Positions 18,650 through 26,514 of a DNA stretch of 64,000 bases are shown here, piece after piece. A model generated the notes under the pieces. It was not told the DNA's origin. It saw nothing but the letters and a program-made list of their open reading frames with translations, and ran no database searches. Source of the stretch: DATFMP01 sp035266845 (lineage in GTDB: Bacteria > SAR324 > JACQKK01); contig DATFMP010000076.1 in NCBI GenBank assembly GCA_035266845.1, positions 1-64,000 on the forward strand, given 5' to 3'. Within the stretch, counting starts at the first letter, position 1. Each line of letters begins with the position of its first letter. The position numbers and the translations under genes are program-made.

Positions 18650-20548
18650 TCACTGCGGCCAGACGAGGGGTTTGCCGGCGGCCATGGCCTTCTGCAGGGC
18701 ATCGGCCAGGGCGTGATCCTGCCACCAGAACATCAGGAAGCTCGTGGGCGAATAGTATAGCGGCAGCCGCTGTGGCCGCCCGAACTTGTTCCAGAACGTC
18801 ACGCGGTGCACGTCGATGTACCACTGCGGCACCACGTAGTAGCCGTACCACAGGGCGCGGTCCAGCGCGTGGGTGGCCGTGACCAGATCCTTGCGCGACT
18901 TCGCCGTGACGATGTCGTCCACCAGGGTGTCGATGGCTTTGTTCTCGATGCCCGGCGTGTTGCGGCCGCCCTGTTGCCTGGCCGAGGCGGACGACCAGTA
19001 GTCGCGCTGCTCGTTGCCCGGGGACTGGCTCTGGCCGAAGGAGTCCACGATCATGTCGTAGTCGAACGTGCGCACCAGCCCCTCGTACACCGAGGAGTCC
19101 ACGGTCTTCATGGTGGCCTGCACGCCCAGCCGGCGCAGGTTGTTCAGGTAGGGCTCGGTCACGCGCTCGAAGGCGGGCTGCACCAGGGTCACCGTGAAGC
19201 GCAGCTGCTGCCCGGTCTTGGCATTGGTGAGCACGCCGTCCCGCACCTGCCAGCCGTTGGCGTTCAGCAGGCGCTTGGCCTCCACCAGCCGCTGGCGCTG
19301 CGTCAGGCCATCGCCCAGGGGGCGGCCCATGGACTGCGTGAACACCTCCGGCGGCAGATCGGCCTTCAGCGGCTCCAGCAGCTTCAGCTCGGCGCTTGAA
19401 GGCAGGCCCCGTGCGGCCAACTCCGAGTTGTCGAAGTAGCTGGTCTGGGGCTTGTACTGGCCGTAGAACAGGTTCTCGTTGCTCCACTGGAAATCCATGG
19501 CCAGGGCCAGCGCCTTGCGCACCTCGCGATTGGCGAAGATGGGGCGGCGCAGGTTGAACACGTAGCCCTGCATCCCGGCCGTGTTGTGGTGCTTCAGCTC
19601 GGCCTTGACCAGGTAGTGCTTGTCCCACTTCTCCCCGGCCACATCCACGGCCCACTGCTTGCTGCTGTAGATGGGCATGACGTCGAACTCGCCCGCCTTG
19701 AGCCCTTCCAACTGCACCGTCTGGTCGCGGTAGATCTTCACCACGATGTCGTCGAAGTTGTACTTGCCCGCGTTGACCGGCAGGTTGCGGCCCCAGTAAT
19801 CCGGCCGGCGTTGGTAGCGCACGAAGCGGCCGAACTCGAAGTCCGCCACCTTGTAGGGCCCACTGCCCAGGGCCGCGCGGCCGAAGGCATTGCCGAAGTC
19901 CTTGCCCTTGTAGAAGTGCTCGGGCAGCACGGGGAGCTGCCCCACGATCAGCGACAGCTCGCGGTTCTTGCGGCGGAAGCGGAAGCGCACCGTGCGGCGG
20001 TTCACCGCCTGGGCGGACGTCACGTCCGCATAGTAGTAGCGGTACAGGGGCGAGGCCGCATCGGAGCGCAGCACGTTGAACGAGAACACCACGTCCTGCG
20101 CCGTGACGGGCCGGCCGTCCGCGAACTTGGCGCGGGGGTTGATGCGGAAGGTTACGGACAGTCCGTCCCGGGCCTTCTCGATGCTCTCGGCAAGCAGGCC
20201 GTATTCGCTGAAGGGCTCGTCCAGCGAGTTGTCCATCAGCGATTCGAACACGATGCCCGTCTGGATCAGGGGGGCGCCGCGCCCCTTCAGGCTGAAGGGG
20301 TTGAGCGTGTCGAAGCTGGTGGGTGCGGCCAGCGTGAGCGTGCCGCCCCTGGGCGCCTTCGGGTTCGCGTAGTCGAAGTGCGTGAAGCCCGCCGGATACT
20401 TGGGCGCGCCGCCCAGCGCCGTGCCGTACGTCGGCTTGGCATCGGCCCGGGTGCCCACGATGGGCAACGCCAGCAGCACCACCAGCGCGGCCAGGACGAG
20501 GCGAGGCGCGGCAGTGCGCCAAGTGGGGCGGGCGGTGACAGGGCGCAT
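18650..20548 (-). CDS. yejA: Periplasmic peptide-binding protein YejA (SBP family 5)
   Basis: 632 residues. A signal peptide (basic RPTWRTAAPR, hydrophobic LVLAALVVLLALPIV, likely cleavage after ADA) exports it to the periplasm. The mature start PKYPAGFTHFDYANPKAPRGG is characteristic of YejA. Family 5 marks follow: TSFDTLNPFSLKG, GSGPYKV and NRRPIFANREVRKALALAMD-like text (NLRRPIFANREVRKAL). The C-terminal YSPTSFLMFWWQD region is also typical. It is the first gene of the yejABE operon and faces the orphan TRAP binding-protein gene across a 443-bp intergenic region. Confidence 0.92.
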   Translation of the reverse strand: MRPVTARPTWRTAAPRLVLAALVVLLALPIVGTRADAKPTYGTALGGAPKYPAGFTHFDYANPKAPRGGTLTLAAPTSFDTLNPFSLKGRGAPLIQTGIVFESLMDNSLDEPFSEYGLLAESIEKARDGLSVTFRINPRAKFADGRPVTAQDVVFSFNVLRSDAASPLYRYYYADVTSAQAVNRRTVRFRFRRKNRELSLIVGQLPVLPEHFYKGKDFGNAFGRAALGSGPYKVADFEFGRFVRYQRRPDYWGRNLPVNAGKYNFDDIVVKIYRDQTVQLEGLKAGEFDVMPIYSSKQWAVDVAGEKWDKHYLVKAELKHHNTAGMQGYVFNLRRPIFANREVRKALALAMDFQWSNENLFYGQYKPQTSYFDNSELAARGLPSSAELKLLEPLKADLPPEVFTQSMGRPLGDGLTQRQRLVEAKRLLNANGWQVRDGVLTNAKTGQQLRFTVTLVQPAFERVTEPYLNNLRRLGVQATMKTVDSSVYEGLVRTFDYDMIVDSFGQSQSPGNEQRDYWSSASARQQGGRNTPGIENKAIDTLVDDIVTAKSRKDLVTATHALDRALWYGYYVVPQWYIDVHRVTFWNKFGRPQRLPLYYSPTSFLMFWWQDHALADALQKAMAAGKPLVWPQ

Positions 20549-20991
20549 GCGCGTCGGGACTCCTCTGCTGGACTGGCGGGGAAGCACGGCGGGCCGGGCG
20601 GGCTGGCCGCTTTGCCGGCGCCGGAGGCCGGCCGGGCCGGCTCCGCGCTGGGACCGTGCTCAGCTTAACACACGGCGGGCGGATTGAAACGGAGCGGGCC
20701 GCCCCGCTGGTGCCGGCCCGCTCTTTGCGCCTGCGACAAAGACCGCGTCCGCGCCGGATCGGTTCAGTGGGGCCGGCCTGGGCCGTGCGTGGCGCGGGGC
20801 GTCGGGGGCCGGTCACGAAACGTCGGCCGAGCGTCGCGAGATGTCCCCGGCCGCTGTGCGGGGGCATCCGGGGCCGCGCCGACCCCCTTGCCGCCGTACG
20901 GGAAGGGTGGTAGGGAGGGGCCTACGACCGCTGGGGCGTTTCCGCCCGCTGTCCCCAACCCCATGATCGCCGTGCTCGCATCGAGAGGCCT
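20549..20991. other. 443-bp divergent intergenic region
   Basis: It separates yejA (leftward) from the TRAP binding-protein gene (rightward). Very GC-rich with several short self-complementary runs, such as GCCGGCGCCGGAGGCCGGC near 20615. No credible gene or clear sigma-70 promoter was seen. Promoters for both operons should lie here. Confidence 0.5.
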
Positions 20992-22071
20992 ATGAGACCC
21001 CATCCTGTCCTGCTCGCCATCGCCGTGACGGCCCTGCTGCTGCCCGGGTGCAAGAAATCAGGGACAGAGTCCGCCGCAGGGGACAAGCCGGGCGGCAAGG
21101 TGGAGTGGAGGGTGGCCAGCTCGTTCTCCAGCACGCTGCCCGTGCTGGGCGCCGCCGGCACGCGCGTGGCCCAGCGCCTGGAGGCGCTTTCCGGCGGGCG
21201 CATCAAGCTGCAGGTGTTCGAGCCGGGCAAGCTGGTGGCCCCGTCGGACGTGTTCGATGCGGTGGGCAAGGGCACGGTGGACGCCGGGCTGAGCATGCCC
21301 AACGCCTGGTTCGACCGCATGCCGGCTGTGGCTTTCTTCGGCTCGCCGCCCTTCGGCGCGGACTCGGTGGAATACCTGGCGTGGCTCTACCAGGGCCAGG
21401 GTCTGGAGCTGTGGCGCGAGCTCTACGGCAATCACAATGTGGTGCCGGTGCCCTGCGGCTATGTGCCGCCGGAGGGCTCGGGCTGGTTCCGCAAGCCGAT
21501 CACCAGCGCGGACGACTTCAAGGGCTTGAAGATTCATATGTTCGGCCTGGGCGGGCTGGTGCTGCAGAAGCTGGGGGCGCAGGTGCTGGTGCTCTCGGCG
21601 GAGGATATCTACCCGGCCCTGGAGCGCGGGGTGCTGGATGCGGCGCAGGTCTCCATTCCCAGCATCGACGAGAAGCTGGGCTTGGCAAAGGTGGCCAAGC
21701 ACTATTACTTCCCGGGCTGGCAGCAGCAGGCCTCCGTGCTGACGCTGCTGGTGAACAAGGACCGCTGGAACGCCCTGGCGGCCACGGATCGCGAGCTGAT
21801 CGACGTCGTGTGCCGCGACACGCTGGTCTTCAACATGACCCATGGCGAGGTGCAGCAGAGCCAGGCCATCCAGGACCTGAAGAAGCAGGGCGTGCAGGTG
21901 CACTACTGGTCGCCGCAGCAGTTGCAGCTCTTCCGCAACGCATACGATTCGGTCGTCAAGGAGATGCGCATCAAGGACGCCGACTTCAAGCGCGTGGACG
22001 ACGCCTACCAGAAATTCCGCGACAGCTACGCCGAGTGGGGCCAGCTTTCCCGCCTTCCCAGCGGATTCTGA
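20992..22071 (+). CDS. TRAP transporter solute-binding lipoprotein (DctP family)
   Basis: 359 residues. The lipobox LLLPGC follows a hydrophobic leader, so it is predicted to be a lipoprotein. The mature part matches DctP-type TRAP binding proteins (organic or keto-acid substrates): VEWRVASSF, RVAQRLEALSGGRIKLQVF, DAVGKGTVDAGLSMP, then the carboxylate-binding region around FRKPITSADDFKGLKIH. TRAP systems also need the DctQ and DctM membrane subunits, and none is in the window. It is therefore an orphan binding protein or works with a distant transporter. A GC hairpin follows 25 bp after the stop. Confidence 0.88.
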   Translation: MRPHPVLLAIAVTALLLPGCKKSGTESAAGDKPGGKVEWRVASSFSSTLPVLGAAGTRVAQRLEALSGGRIKLQVFEPGKLVAPSDVFDAVGKGTVDAGLSMPNAWFDRMPAVAFFGSPPFGADSVEYLAWLYQGQGLELWRELYGNHNVVPVPCGYVPPEGSGWFRKPITSADDFKGLKIHMFGLGGLVLQKLGAQVLVLSAEDIYPALERGVLDAAQVSIPSIDEKLGLAKVAKHYYFPGWQQQASVLTLLVNKDRWNALAATDRELIDVVCRDTLVFNMTHGEVQQSQAIQDLKKQGVQVHYWSPQQLQLFRNAYDSVVKEMRIKDADFKRVDDAYQKFRDSYAEWGQLSRLPSGF

Positions 22072-22095
22072 CAGGTCGGCTCGGCACTGCAGCTT

Positions 22096-22117
22096 GCGCG
22101 GGCGGGGACGCCCGCGC
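22096..22117 (+). terminator. GC-rich hairpin downstream of the TRAP binding-protein gene
   Basis: GCGCGGGCG and CGCCCGCGC pair around a GGGA loop 25 bp after the stop. There is no T-run. Its core resembles the hairpin at 7830-7848, so it may be a short dispersed palindrome rather than a dedicated terminator. Confidence 0.45.
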
Positions 22118-22144
22118 CACCGTTCGTTCACGTCGCCACAATGG

Positions 22145-22163
22145 GGCGGGCCTCCGGCCCGCC
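22145..22163 (+). terminator. Second GC-rich hairpin before the 22276 gene
   Basis: GGCGGGCC and GGCCCGCC pair around TCC. It lies 28 bp beyond the first hairpin in the same gap. No T-run follows, so its role is uncertain. Confidence 0.4.
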
Positions 22164-22275
22164 GCCGCGCAAGTGGCGGCTGTCTACACGGGGCGCGTCG
22201 CCGGCTGGCCGCGGGTGCGGTTGACAGCCCTGCTCCCTGGCCCGATAGTTTGAGGATGGGTTAGGAGCGCTGCGG

Positions 22276-22614
22276 ATGACCTTGTACCGCGTGGAATTTG
22301 CAAACGAGTGGATTACGGGCCGGTGGGGCTTCACGGACCGCGTGCTCACGGAGCTGGGCGCCCGCGTGACGGAGCCTTCCCGCCTGGAGAACGCGTGGCT
22401 GCTGCGCTTCAACGGCACGGCCAGCGATCTGGGCGACCGCCTGTCCCAGGAGCTGAACATCCAGCGGGCGGACTTCCGCCGCTTCGGCACCATCTTTCAG
22501 ATCACCATCCTCTCCGAGCCCCACGGGCCGGAGCCCCGGCGCTCCAGGGCGCGCCTGCTGGAACCCTCGCCGCCGCCCTGGGAGCGGCAACCCCACGGCC
22601 GTCGCAAGTCCTGA
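22276..22614 (+). CDS. Small unrecognised protein
   Basis: 112 residues that I do not recognise. The first 75 read as a compact alternating strand/helix domain (MTLYRVEFANEW, LTELGARV, AWLLRFNGTASDLGDRL, FGTIFQITIL), compatible with a small ferredoxin-like fold. The last 35 are basic and proline-rich and probably disordered. A GGAG-like site (TTAGGAGCG) lies 6 bp before the ATG. The following gene starts 32 bp later on the same strand. GC-rich third positions agree with a real gene. Confidence 0.6.
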   Translation: MTLYRVEFANEWITGRWGFTDRVLTELGARVTEPSRLENAWLLRFNGTASDLGDRLSQELNIQRADFRRFGTIFQITILSEPHGPEPRRSRARLLEPSPPPWERQPHGRRKS

Positions 22615-22646
22615 ACGCCACACCCTCTGCCCAACGATCCCCAGCC

Positions 22647-23240
22647 ATGGAACGGCTCTGCCCGCTGTCCGCCCCGGCGCGTCCTGCGTCGCTCGTCCTG
22701 CACCCTCTTCGCGCCACGCTGGCCCGCGCGCTGCCCGCGCTGCTGCTGGCGGCCGTGCTGCTGGCCCCGCTCGTCGCGTCCACCCCGGCGCGGGCCGAAA
22801 CGCCGGACCGGTTGGTCGGCACGTATCGCATTCAGTCCTGGGACGCCCTGGAGTCTCGCGGGCTGTACCACTTCTTCTACCTGGCCCCGGACGGGCATTT
22901 TCTGCTGGCCGCGGAATGGCCGGGCAAGGAGCGCTCGCACTTCGTGGGCACCTGGGACGTGAACGGCGACGTGGTGACGCTGACAGGCCGGGGACACGTG
23001 AAGACCAACGAGGGTACCTGGGACACCCCCTTCCAGCGCAAGTACCGCATTCAACTGGAGGGCGGCGGCTTCGTGATCGCGCCCGAGCCCCAGAAGAACC
23101 GCTACGGCCTGATGGGCTGGCCCCAGTACTACCGCTTCTATCGCCGCGAGCCCGCGCCCAACCTGCCGGACGTCAAGCTGCCCGCCGACCCCGCCGCCAT
23201 GGCCAAATACATCGACGATCTGCTGGCCCAGCAGAAGTAG
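22647..23240 (+). CDS. Secreted protein of unknown function, possible lipocalin-like barrel
   Basis: 197 residues. A long leader with a hydrophobic core (LPALLLAAVLLAPLVAS) and an ARA-E type cleavage site suggests export. The mature part begins LVGTYRIQSWDALESRG and continues with alternating strands (HFFYLAPDGHFLLAAEW, FVGTWDVNGDVVTLTGRG), a pattern seen in small lipocalin-like beta-barrels. I cannot name a family with confidence. It is next to the small unrecognised gene at 22276 and could share its transcript. Confidence 0.65.
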   Translation: MERLCPLSAPARPASLVLHPLRATLARALPALLLAAVLLAPLVASTPARAETPDRLVGTYRIQSWDALESRGLYHFFYLAPDGHFLLAAEWPGKERSHFVGTWDVNGDVVTLTGRGHVKTNEGTWDTPFQRKYRIQLEGGGFVIAPEPQKNRYGLMGWPQYYRFYRREPAPNLPDVKLPADPAAMAKYIDDLLAQQK

Positions 23241-23345
23241 CCACGGCCAGTTCCCCACCATCTACAGACCGGCTGCGGGGGCCGCGGGCCCCCGCGCCCC
23301 CGGTACTGGTCAGAACCAGGGCCGGCAGCGACTTGTGCGTCATCA

Positions 23346-23396
23346 GGGTACAGGGAGCCTGGCTCCCTGTTGGGGGTCCGGGGGCGAAGCCTCCGG
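23346..23396. repeat. Double-hairpin G/C repeat, copy C (inverted)
   Basis: CAGGGAG/CTCCCTG arms, a GGGGGT spacer, then a GGGGGC/GCCTCC arm with one mismatch. Same layout as copies A, B and D. It lies between the convergent genes ending at 23240 and 23422. Confidence 0.7.
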
Positions 23397-23421
23397 TCGG
23401 GTCGGCTTTTCCAGACAGTGC

Positions 23422-24192
23422 CTACGGCACCCAGTTGGGTTTGCGCTTTTCGGCGAAGGCGGTCATGCCTTCGCGGCCTTCCTCGGCGTTGAAGAGCGAC
23501 TGGTTCTTCGCGTGCGCCCAGGAGAGCCCCTCCTGCACGTTGAGCGTGGGCACGGTGCGCAGCAGGCGCTTGACCTCCTGCAGTGCGCGGGGGCCGCAGG
23601 TCATCAGCTCGGCGCAGCGACGCTCCACGGCGGCGTCCAGTTCCTCCGCCGGCACCACCTGGTAGACCAGCTTCATCTCGCGTGCTTGCTCGGCCGTGAA
23701 GCGATCGCCGGAGAGGAAGTACGCCGTGGCGTCCGCCAGGGCCATCTTGCGCATCACGAACACGGAGATGATGGACGGCGCCAGGCCCAGCCGCACCTCC
23801 GTGAAGGCCACGCGCATGGTGTCCACGCAGATCGCGAAGTCGCACGCGGCGATCAGCCCCAGGCCCCCGCCGAAGGCGTTGCCCTGGATGCGCCCGATCA
23901 CCGGCTTGGGGCTCTCCCACAGCCCGCGGATGGCGCCGATGAACGGCGGCTCGCCGGTCTGGCCCTCCTCCACCGCGCCGCCGCCCCGCCCCTTCAGGTC
24001 CGCCCCGGCGCAGAAGGTCTTGCCCACGCCCGTCAGCACGATCATGCGCACCGCGTCGTCCGCCTGCGCGCGCTGCACGGCGTTGCTCAGCCCCTCGCAG
24101 AGCGGCTGCGACAGCGCGTTGTGGTTCTCCGGCGTGTTCAGCGTGATCCAGGCGCGCCCCTCGCGCACCTCGTACAACACGGGATCGGCCAT
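23422..24192 (-). CDS. Enoyl-CoA hydratase/isomerase family protein
   Basis: 256 residues, full crotonase-fold length. Marks are ITLNTPENHNALS at the N-terminus, the CoA-binding CAGADLKG, and NAFGGGLGLIAACDFAI forming the oxyanion hole. The usual catalytic glutamate region is FTEVRLGLAP. It may hydrate enoyl-CoAs in fatty-acid, amino-acid or isoprenoid breakdown; the exact substrate cannot be read. No other beta-oxidation gene is adjacent, and both ends face double-hairpin repeats. Confidence 0.88.
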   Translation of the reverse strand: MADPVLYEVREGRAWITLNTPENHNALSQPLCEGLSNAVQRAQADDAVRMIVLTGVGKTFCAGADLKGRGGGAVEEGQTGEPPFIGAIRGLWESPKPVIGRIQGNAFGGGLGLIAACDFAICVDTMRVAFTEVRLGLAPSIISVFVMRKMALADATAYFLSGDRFTAEQAREMKLVYQVVPAEELDAAVERRCAELMTCGPRALQEVKRLLRTVPTLNVQEGLSWAHAKNQSLFNAEEGREGMTAFAEKRKPNWVP

Positions 24193-24304
24193 CGTGGCTC
24201 CTCTGCGGACGGTTCTCGGGCGGGTTCTGCGGTGCCCCCGTCATAGCAGGGCCAAGGGGATGGCGGCAAGCGGGGGATACTGCTCTGCAAGGGGGGTTGG
24301 CCCC

Positions 24305-24353
24305 GGGGGCGCTGCCCCCAGACCCCCGGCAGGGAACACGGCTCCCTGTACCC
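24305..24353. repeat. Double-hairpin G/C repeat, copy D
   Basis: GGGGGC/GCCCCC, then ACCCCC, then CAGGGAA/CTCCCTG, followed by TACCC. It has the same order and orientation as copy A. It lies upstream of the enoyl-CoA hydratase gene, between it and the DUF2283 gene. Confidence 0.7.
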
Positions 24354-24415
24354 GGATCACGCGCGGGGCGTGTCGAACCGCTGTTTCGGTAGGACTGGCC
24401 GGCAGGCTGCGGAAG

Positions 24416-24634
24416 TTAGCGTTGGCTGGCGTGAAGGACGGTGAGGCCGATCACTTCCTCGCCCTCGTAGCGGACGATCACATCCTCGTCCGTCAGTTCG
24501 CTGTCCGTGGCGTGGCTGGGTTTCTTGAAGTTGATGTACAGGGTGTCGGCCTCGGCGTCATAGGACGTCCAGAGGTAGCTGTGGGGCGTTTGCCTGACGG
24601 CAGGGACGAGCTTCAGGAAGGCCGCGATGTCCAT
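24416..24634 (-). CDS. DUF2283 protein, possible antitoxin-like partner
   Basis: 72 residues matching DUF2283: SYDAEADTLYINFKKPSHATDSELTDEDVIVRYEGEEVIGLTVL-type text, where D-x-LYI and the acidic DEDVIV strand are the family marks. It overlaps the upstream gene by 22 bp, so translation is probably coupled. DUF2283 genes are often found next to small toxin-fold genes, which suggests an antitoxin or immunity role, but this is inference from context. Confidence 0.75.
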   Translation of the reverse strand: MDIAAFLKLVPAVRQTPHSYLWTSYDAEADTLYINFKKPSHATDSELTDEDVIVRYEGEEVIGLTVLHASQR

Positions 24635-24927
24635 AGAACGTCTCTTCGCTCCAGGGAGCGGATGCGTCGCGTCACAAACGCGGTGATGATGAAGCCATCG
24701 TGCTCCAGCTCACGATAGACGGCAACGAGATACTTGCCTGGCTCCAACTCGCGCAGGGCCAGCCGCTTGCCTCCCCGGCCCAGGTAAATCCGCTCCGGGT
24801 CGTCCACCGCGGCCAGCACTTCTTGCCGTAGTCCCGCCAGTTCGCCGTGCTCTTCGGTAATATGGGCCCACCGCTCATCGGTGAGCCGGATCGGCACGCC
24901 GTGCTTGGAGATGACCGTCTCGATCAA
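24613..24927 (-). CDS. Small BECR-like (RelE/barnase-fold-type) protein, possible toxin
   Basis: 104 residues. The pattern IRLTDERWAHITEEHGEL, then ERIYLGRGGKRLALRELEPGKYLVAVYREL and FIITAFVTRRI, resembles the BECR superfamily of small RNases and phage-type nuclease domains: an early H, a central strand pair and a late T/R strand. No family is certain. It is followed, with a 22-bp overlap, by the DUF2283 gene, giving a two-gene unit laid out like a toxin-antitoxin module. In most such modules the antitoxin comes first; here the putative toxin is first. Confidence 0.6.
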   Translation of the reverse strand: MIETVISKHGVPIRLTDERWAHITEEHGELAGLRQEVLAAVDDPERIYLGRGGKRLALRELEPGKYLVAVYRELEHDGFIITAFVTRRIRSLERRDVLWTSRPS

Positions 24928-25008
24928 CCTGTCACTCCCGCTCAGTGGGAATGCCGTCTCACGCGCTGCTTTGCGTCGGGCGACTGGGCATGTCCGCCGC
25001 TGCCGCCC

Positions 25009-26091
25009 CTACCCGTTCTCCTTGGCTTTGTCGGCCTGGAGGCTGTTTTCGCCCTCGATGTAGGAGCGCAGCAGGCCGTCGGAGTCGAAGTCCTGCAGCC
25101 CCAGGATTCCCATCTCGGCGTACTTCTGCTCCAGGTAGCCGTCCAGCAGGCCGATCTTCTTCATGTTCGGGACGACGTTCACGAACATGAGATTGCGGAA
25201 GTTGCGGACGTGCTGGTTGCGGGCGATGTACTCGGAGATGATGGCCTTGTCGATGCCCACACGCTCGTAGGCCTCGGTGCTGAAGAGGCGGTCGCGCATG
25301 TGGATCGTGGCCTCGTACACGAACTCCTGGCGCTCGCGGCGCTCGGCCTCGGGCATGTCGCTGTAGTAATTGCGCAGGGAGAGCACGCCGTAGGCCACGT
25401 GCCGGGCCTCGTCCTGCATCACCATGCGCAGCAGCTTCTTCAGCAGCGGCTCGTGGCAGCGCTGGAACATGCTGATGAAGGCGGCCAGGGCCAGGCCCTC
25501 CACCAGGAGCTGCATGCCGAGGAACTTGAAGTCCCAGCGGCTCTCCTCGGCGATGGAGCGCAGCAGCTTGAACAGGCTCTCCGTGATGGCGTAGCCGCCG
25601 TAGGTCTTCTCGCGCACGTAGCGGTCGAACACCTCCACGTGGCGGGCTTCGTCCACCACCTGCGTGGCGGCGTAGAATTTGGCGTCGGCCTCCGACACGG
25701 CGGAGACGAGCTGCGAGGTGGCGATCAGCGCGCCCTGCTCCCCGTGGAGGAACTGCGCCAGCGTCTGTGTGTTCACCTCCACGATCAGGCGGCGTTGCTC
25801 GGCCTTGGTGAGCTTCTGGTACCACGCCTCCTCCACCAGCCCCGGGTCCGGCTCGAACAGGTCCTGCTCCAGGTCCACGTCCGTATCCCAGGGCAGGTCC
25901 AGGGCGCCGTTCCACTGGGAGGTCTTGCCGCGTTCGTACAGCTTGCGCAGCTCCAGCACGGTCGGCTCGTAGTTCCAGTTGAAGAACGTGCTCTCCGTGG
26001 ATTCGAAGCGCTGGTTGTCCTGCACGACGCCTCCGATCTCCGCCTTGAAGGCGGTCGGGTCCAGTCCCTCACTCATCTGCTTGGCTTCCAT
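25009..26091 (-). CDS. Ferritin-like diiron protein (R2/AurF-type oxygenase fold)
   Basis: 360 residues, mostly helical. Two EARH motifs (DEARHVEVF and DEARHVAYG) plus the glutamates in HGEQGAL and LLVEGLAL give the carboxylate-bridged diiron site of R2-like oxygenases. The family includes ribonucleotide reductase small subunits and N-oxygenases such as AurF. No reductase large subunit is present, so an oxygenase or oxidase role is more likely than ribonucleotide reduction. Start 26091 (MEAKQMSEG) was chosen; 26076 is an alternative. Confidence 0.78.
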   Translation of the reverse strand: MEAKQMSEGLDPTAFKAEIGGVVQDNQRFESTESTFFNWNYEPTVLELRKLYERGKTSQWNGALDLPWDTDVDLEQDLFEPDPGLVEEAWYQKLTKAEQRRLIVEVNTQTLAQFLHGEQGALIATSQLVSAVSEADAKFYAATQVVDEARHVEVFDRYVREKTYGGYAITESLFKLLRSIAEESRWDFKFLGMQLLVEGLALAAFISMFQRCHEPLLKKLLRMVMQDEARHVAYGVLSLRNYYSDMPEAERRERQEFVYEATIHMRDRLFSTEAYERVGIDKAIISEYIARNQHVRNFRNLMFVNVVPNMKKIGLLDGYLEQKYAEMGILGLQDFDSDGLLRSYIEGENSLQADKAKENG

Positions 26092-26324
26092 CGCGTGGCT
26101 CCGTGGGGTTCCGTGTGGCGGAAGCGGGGACGTGGTGGCCGGCCCGCCTCCCCCGCTCGGGCGCAGCCGGACGTCGGTCCGCCCCAGACCCCGCCTGGTT
26201 GCGACCGGTCTCAGTCTCTGCATACCACGATTTCGGAGCGAATCGCAGGGGGCAAGCCCCTGGAGGGGAGGCCGGTGCCGCGCGGTCGCTGCGCCTGCGC
26301 ATCCGTAGCCCTGCGAGGTAAGAA

Positions 26325-26397
26325 TGGGCGGTACAGGGATCGAACCTGTGACCTACGGCTTGTAAAGCCGCCGCTCTGCCAGCTGAGCTAACCGCCC
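26325..26397 (-). tRNA. tRNA-Val (anticodon UAC)
   Basis: A 73-nt cloverleaf on the minus strand. The acceptor GGGCGGT pairs with ACCGCCC, the D-stem is GCTC/GAGC, the anticodon stem is GCGGC/GCCGT with loop TTTACAA (anticodon TAC), and the T-arm is ACAGG-TTCGATC-CCTGT. The discriminator is A. The 3' CCA is not encoded and must be added after transcription. No integrase or att-like repeat is nearby. Confidence 0.95.
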
Positions 26398-26514
26398 GGT
26401 ATCATCCGCCCCGCAGTCTACCCGCGCGGCCGCGCCCTGCGCAAGGCACTGCGCCCTGCGGGACGCTCGCCTCGTTCGTTCCCCGGAAGCGCGCGGGCCG
26501 CCCCGGATGGAAGG

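Noticed and set aside
22276..22614. Small ferredoxin-like-fold gene as a Cas2-like protein
   Set aside because: No CRISPR repeats or cas1 are near, and the resemblance is only a generic strand/helix pattern.
26325..26397. tRNA-Val as an integration site
   Set aside because: No integrase, no direct repeat of the tRNA 3' end and no foreign-looking flank was seen.
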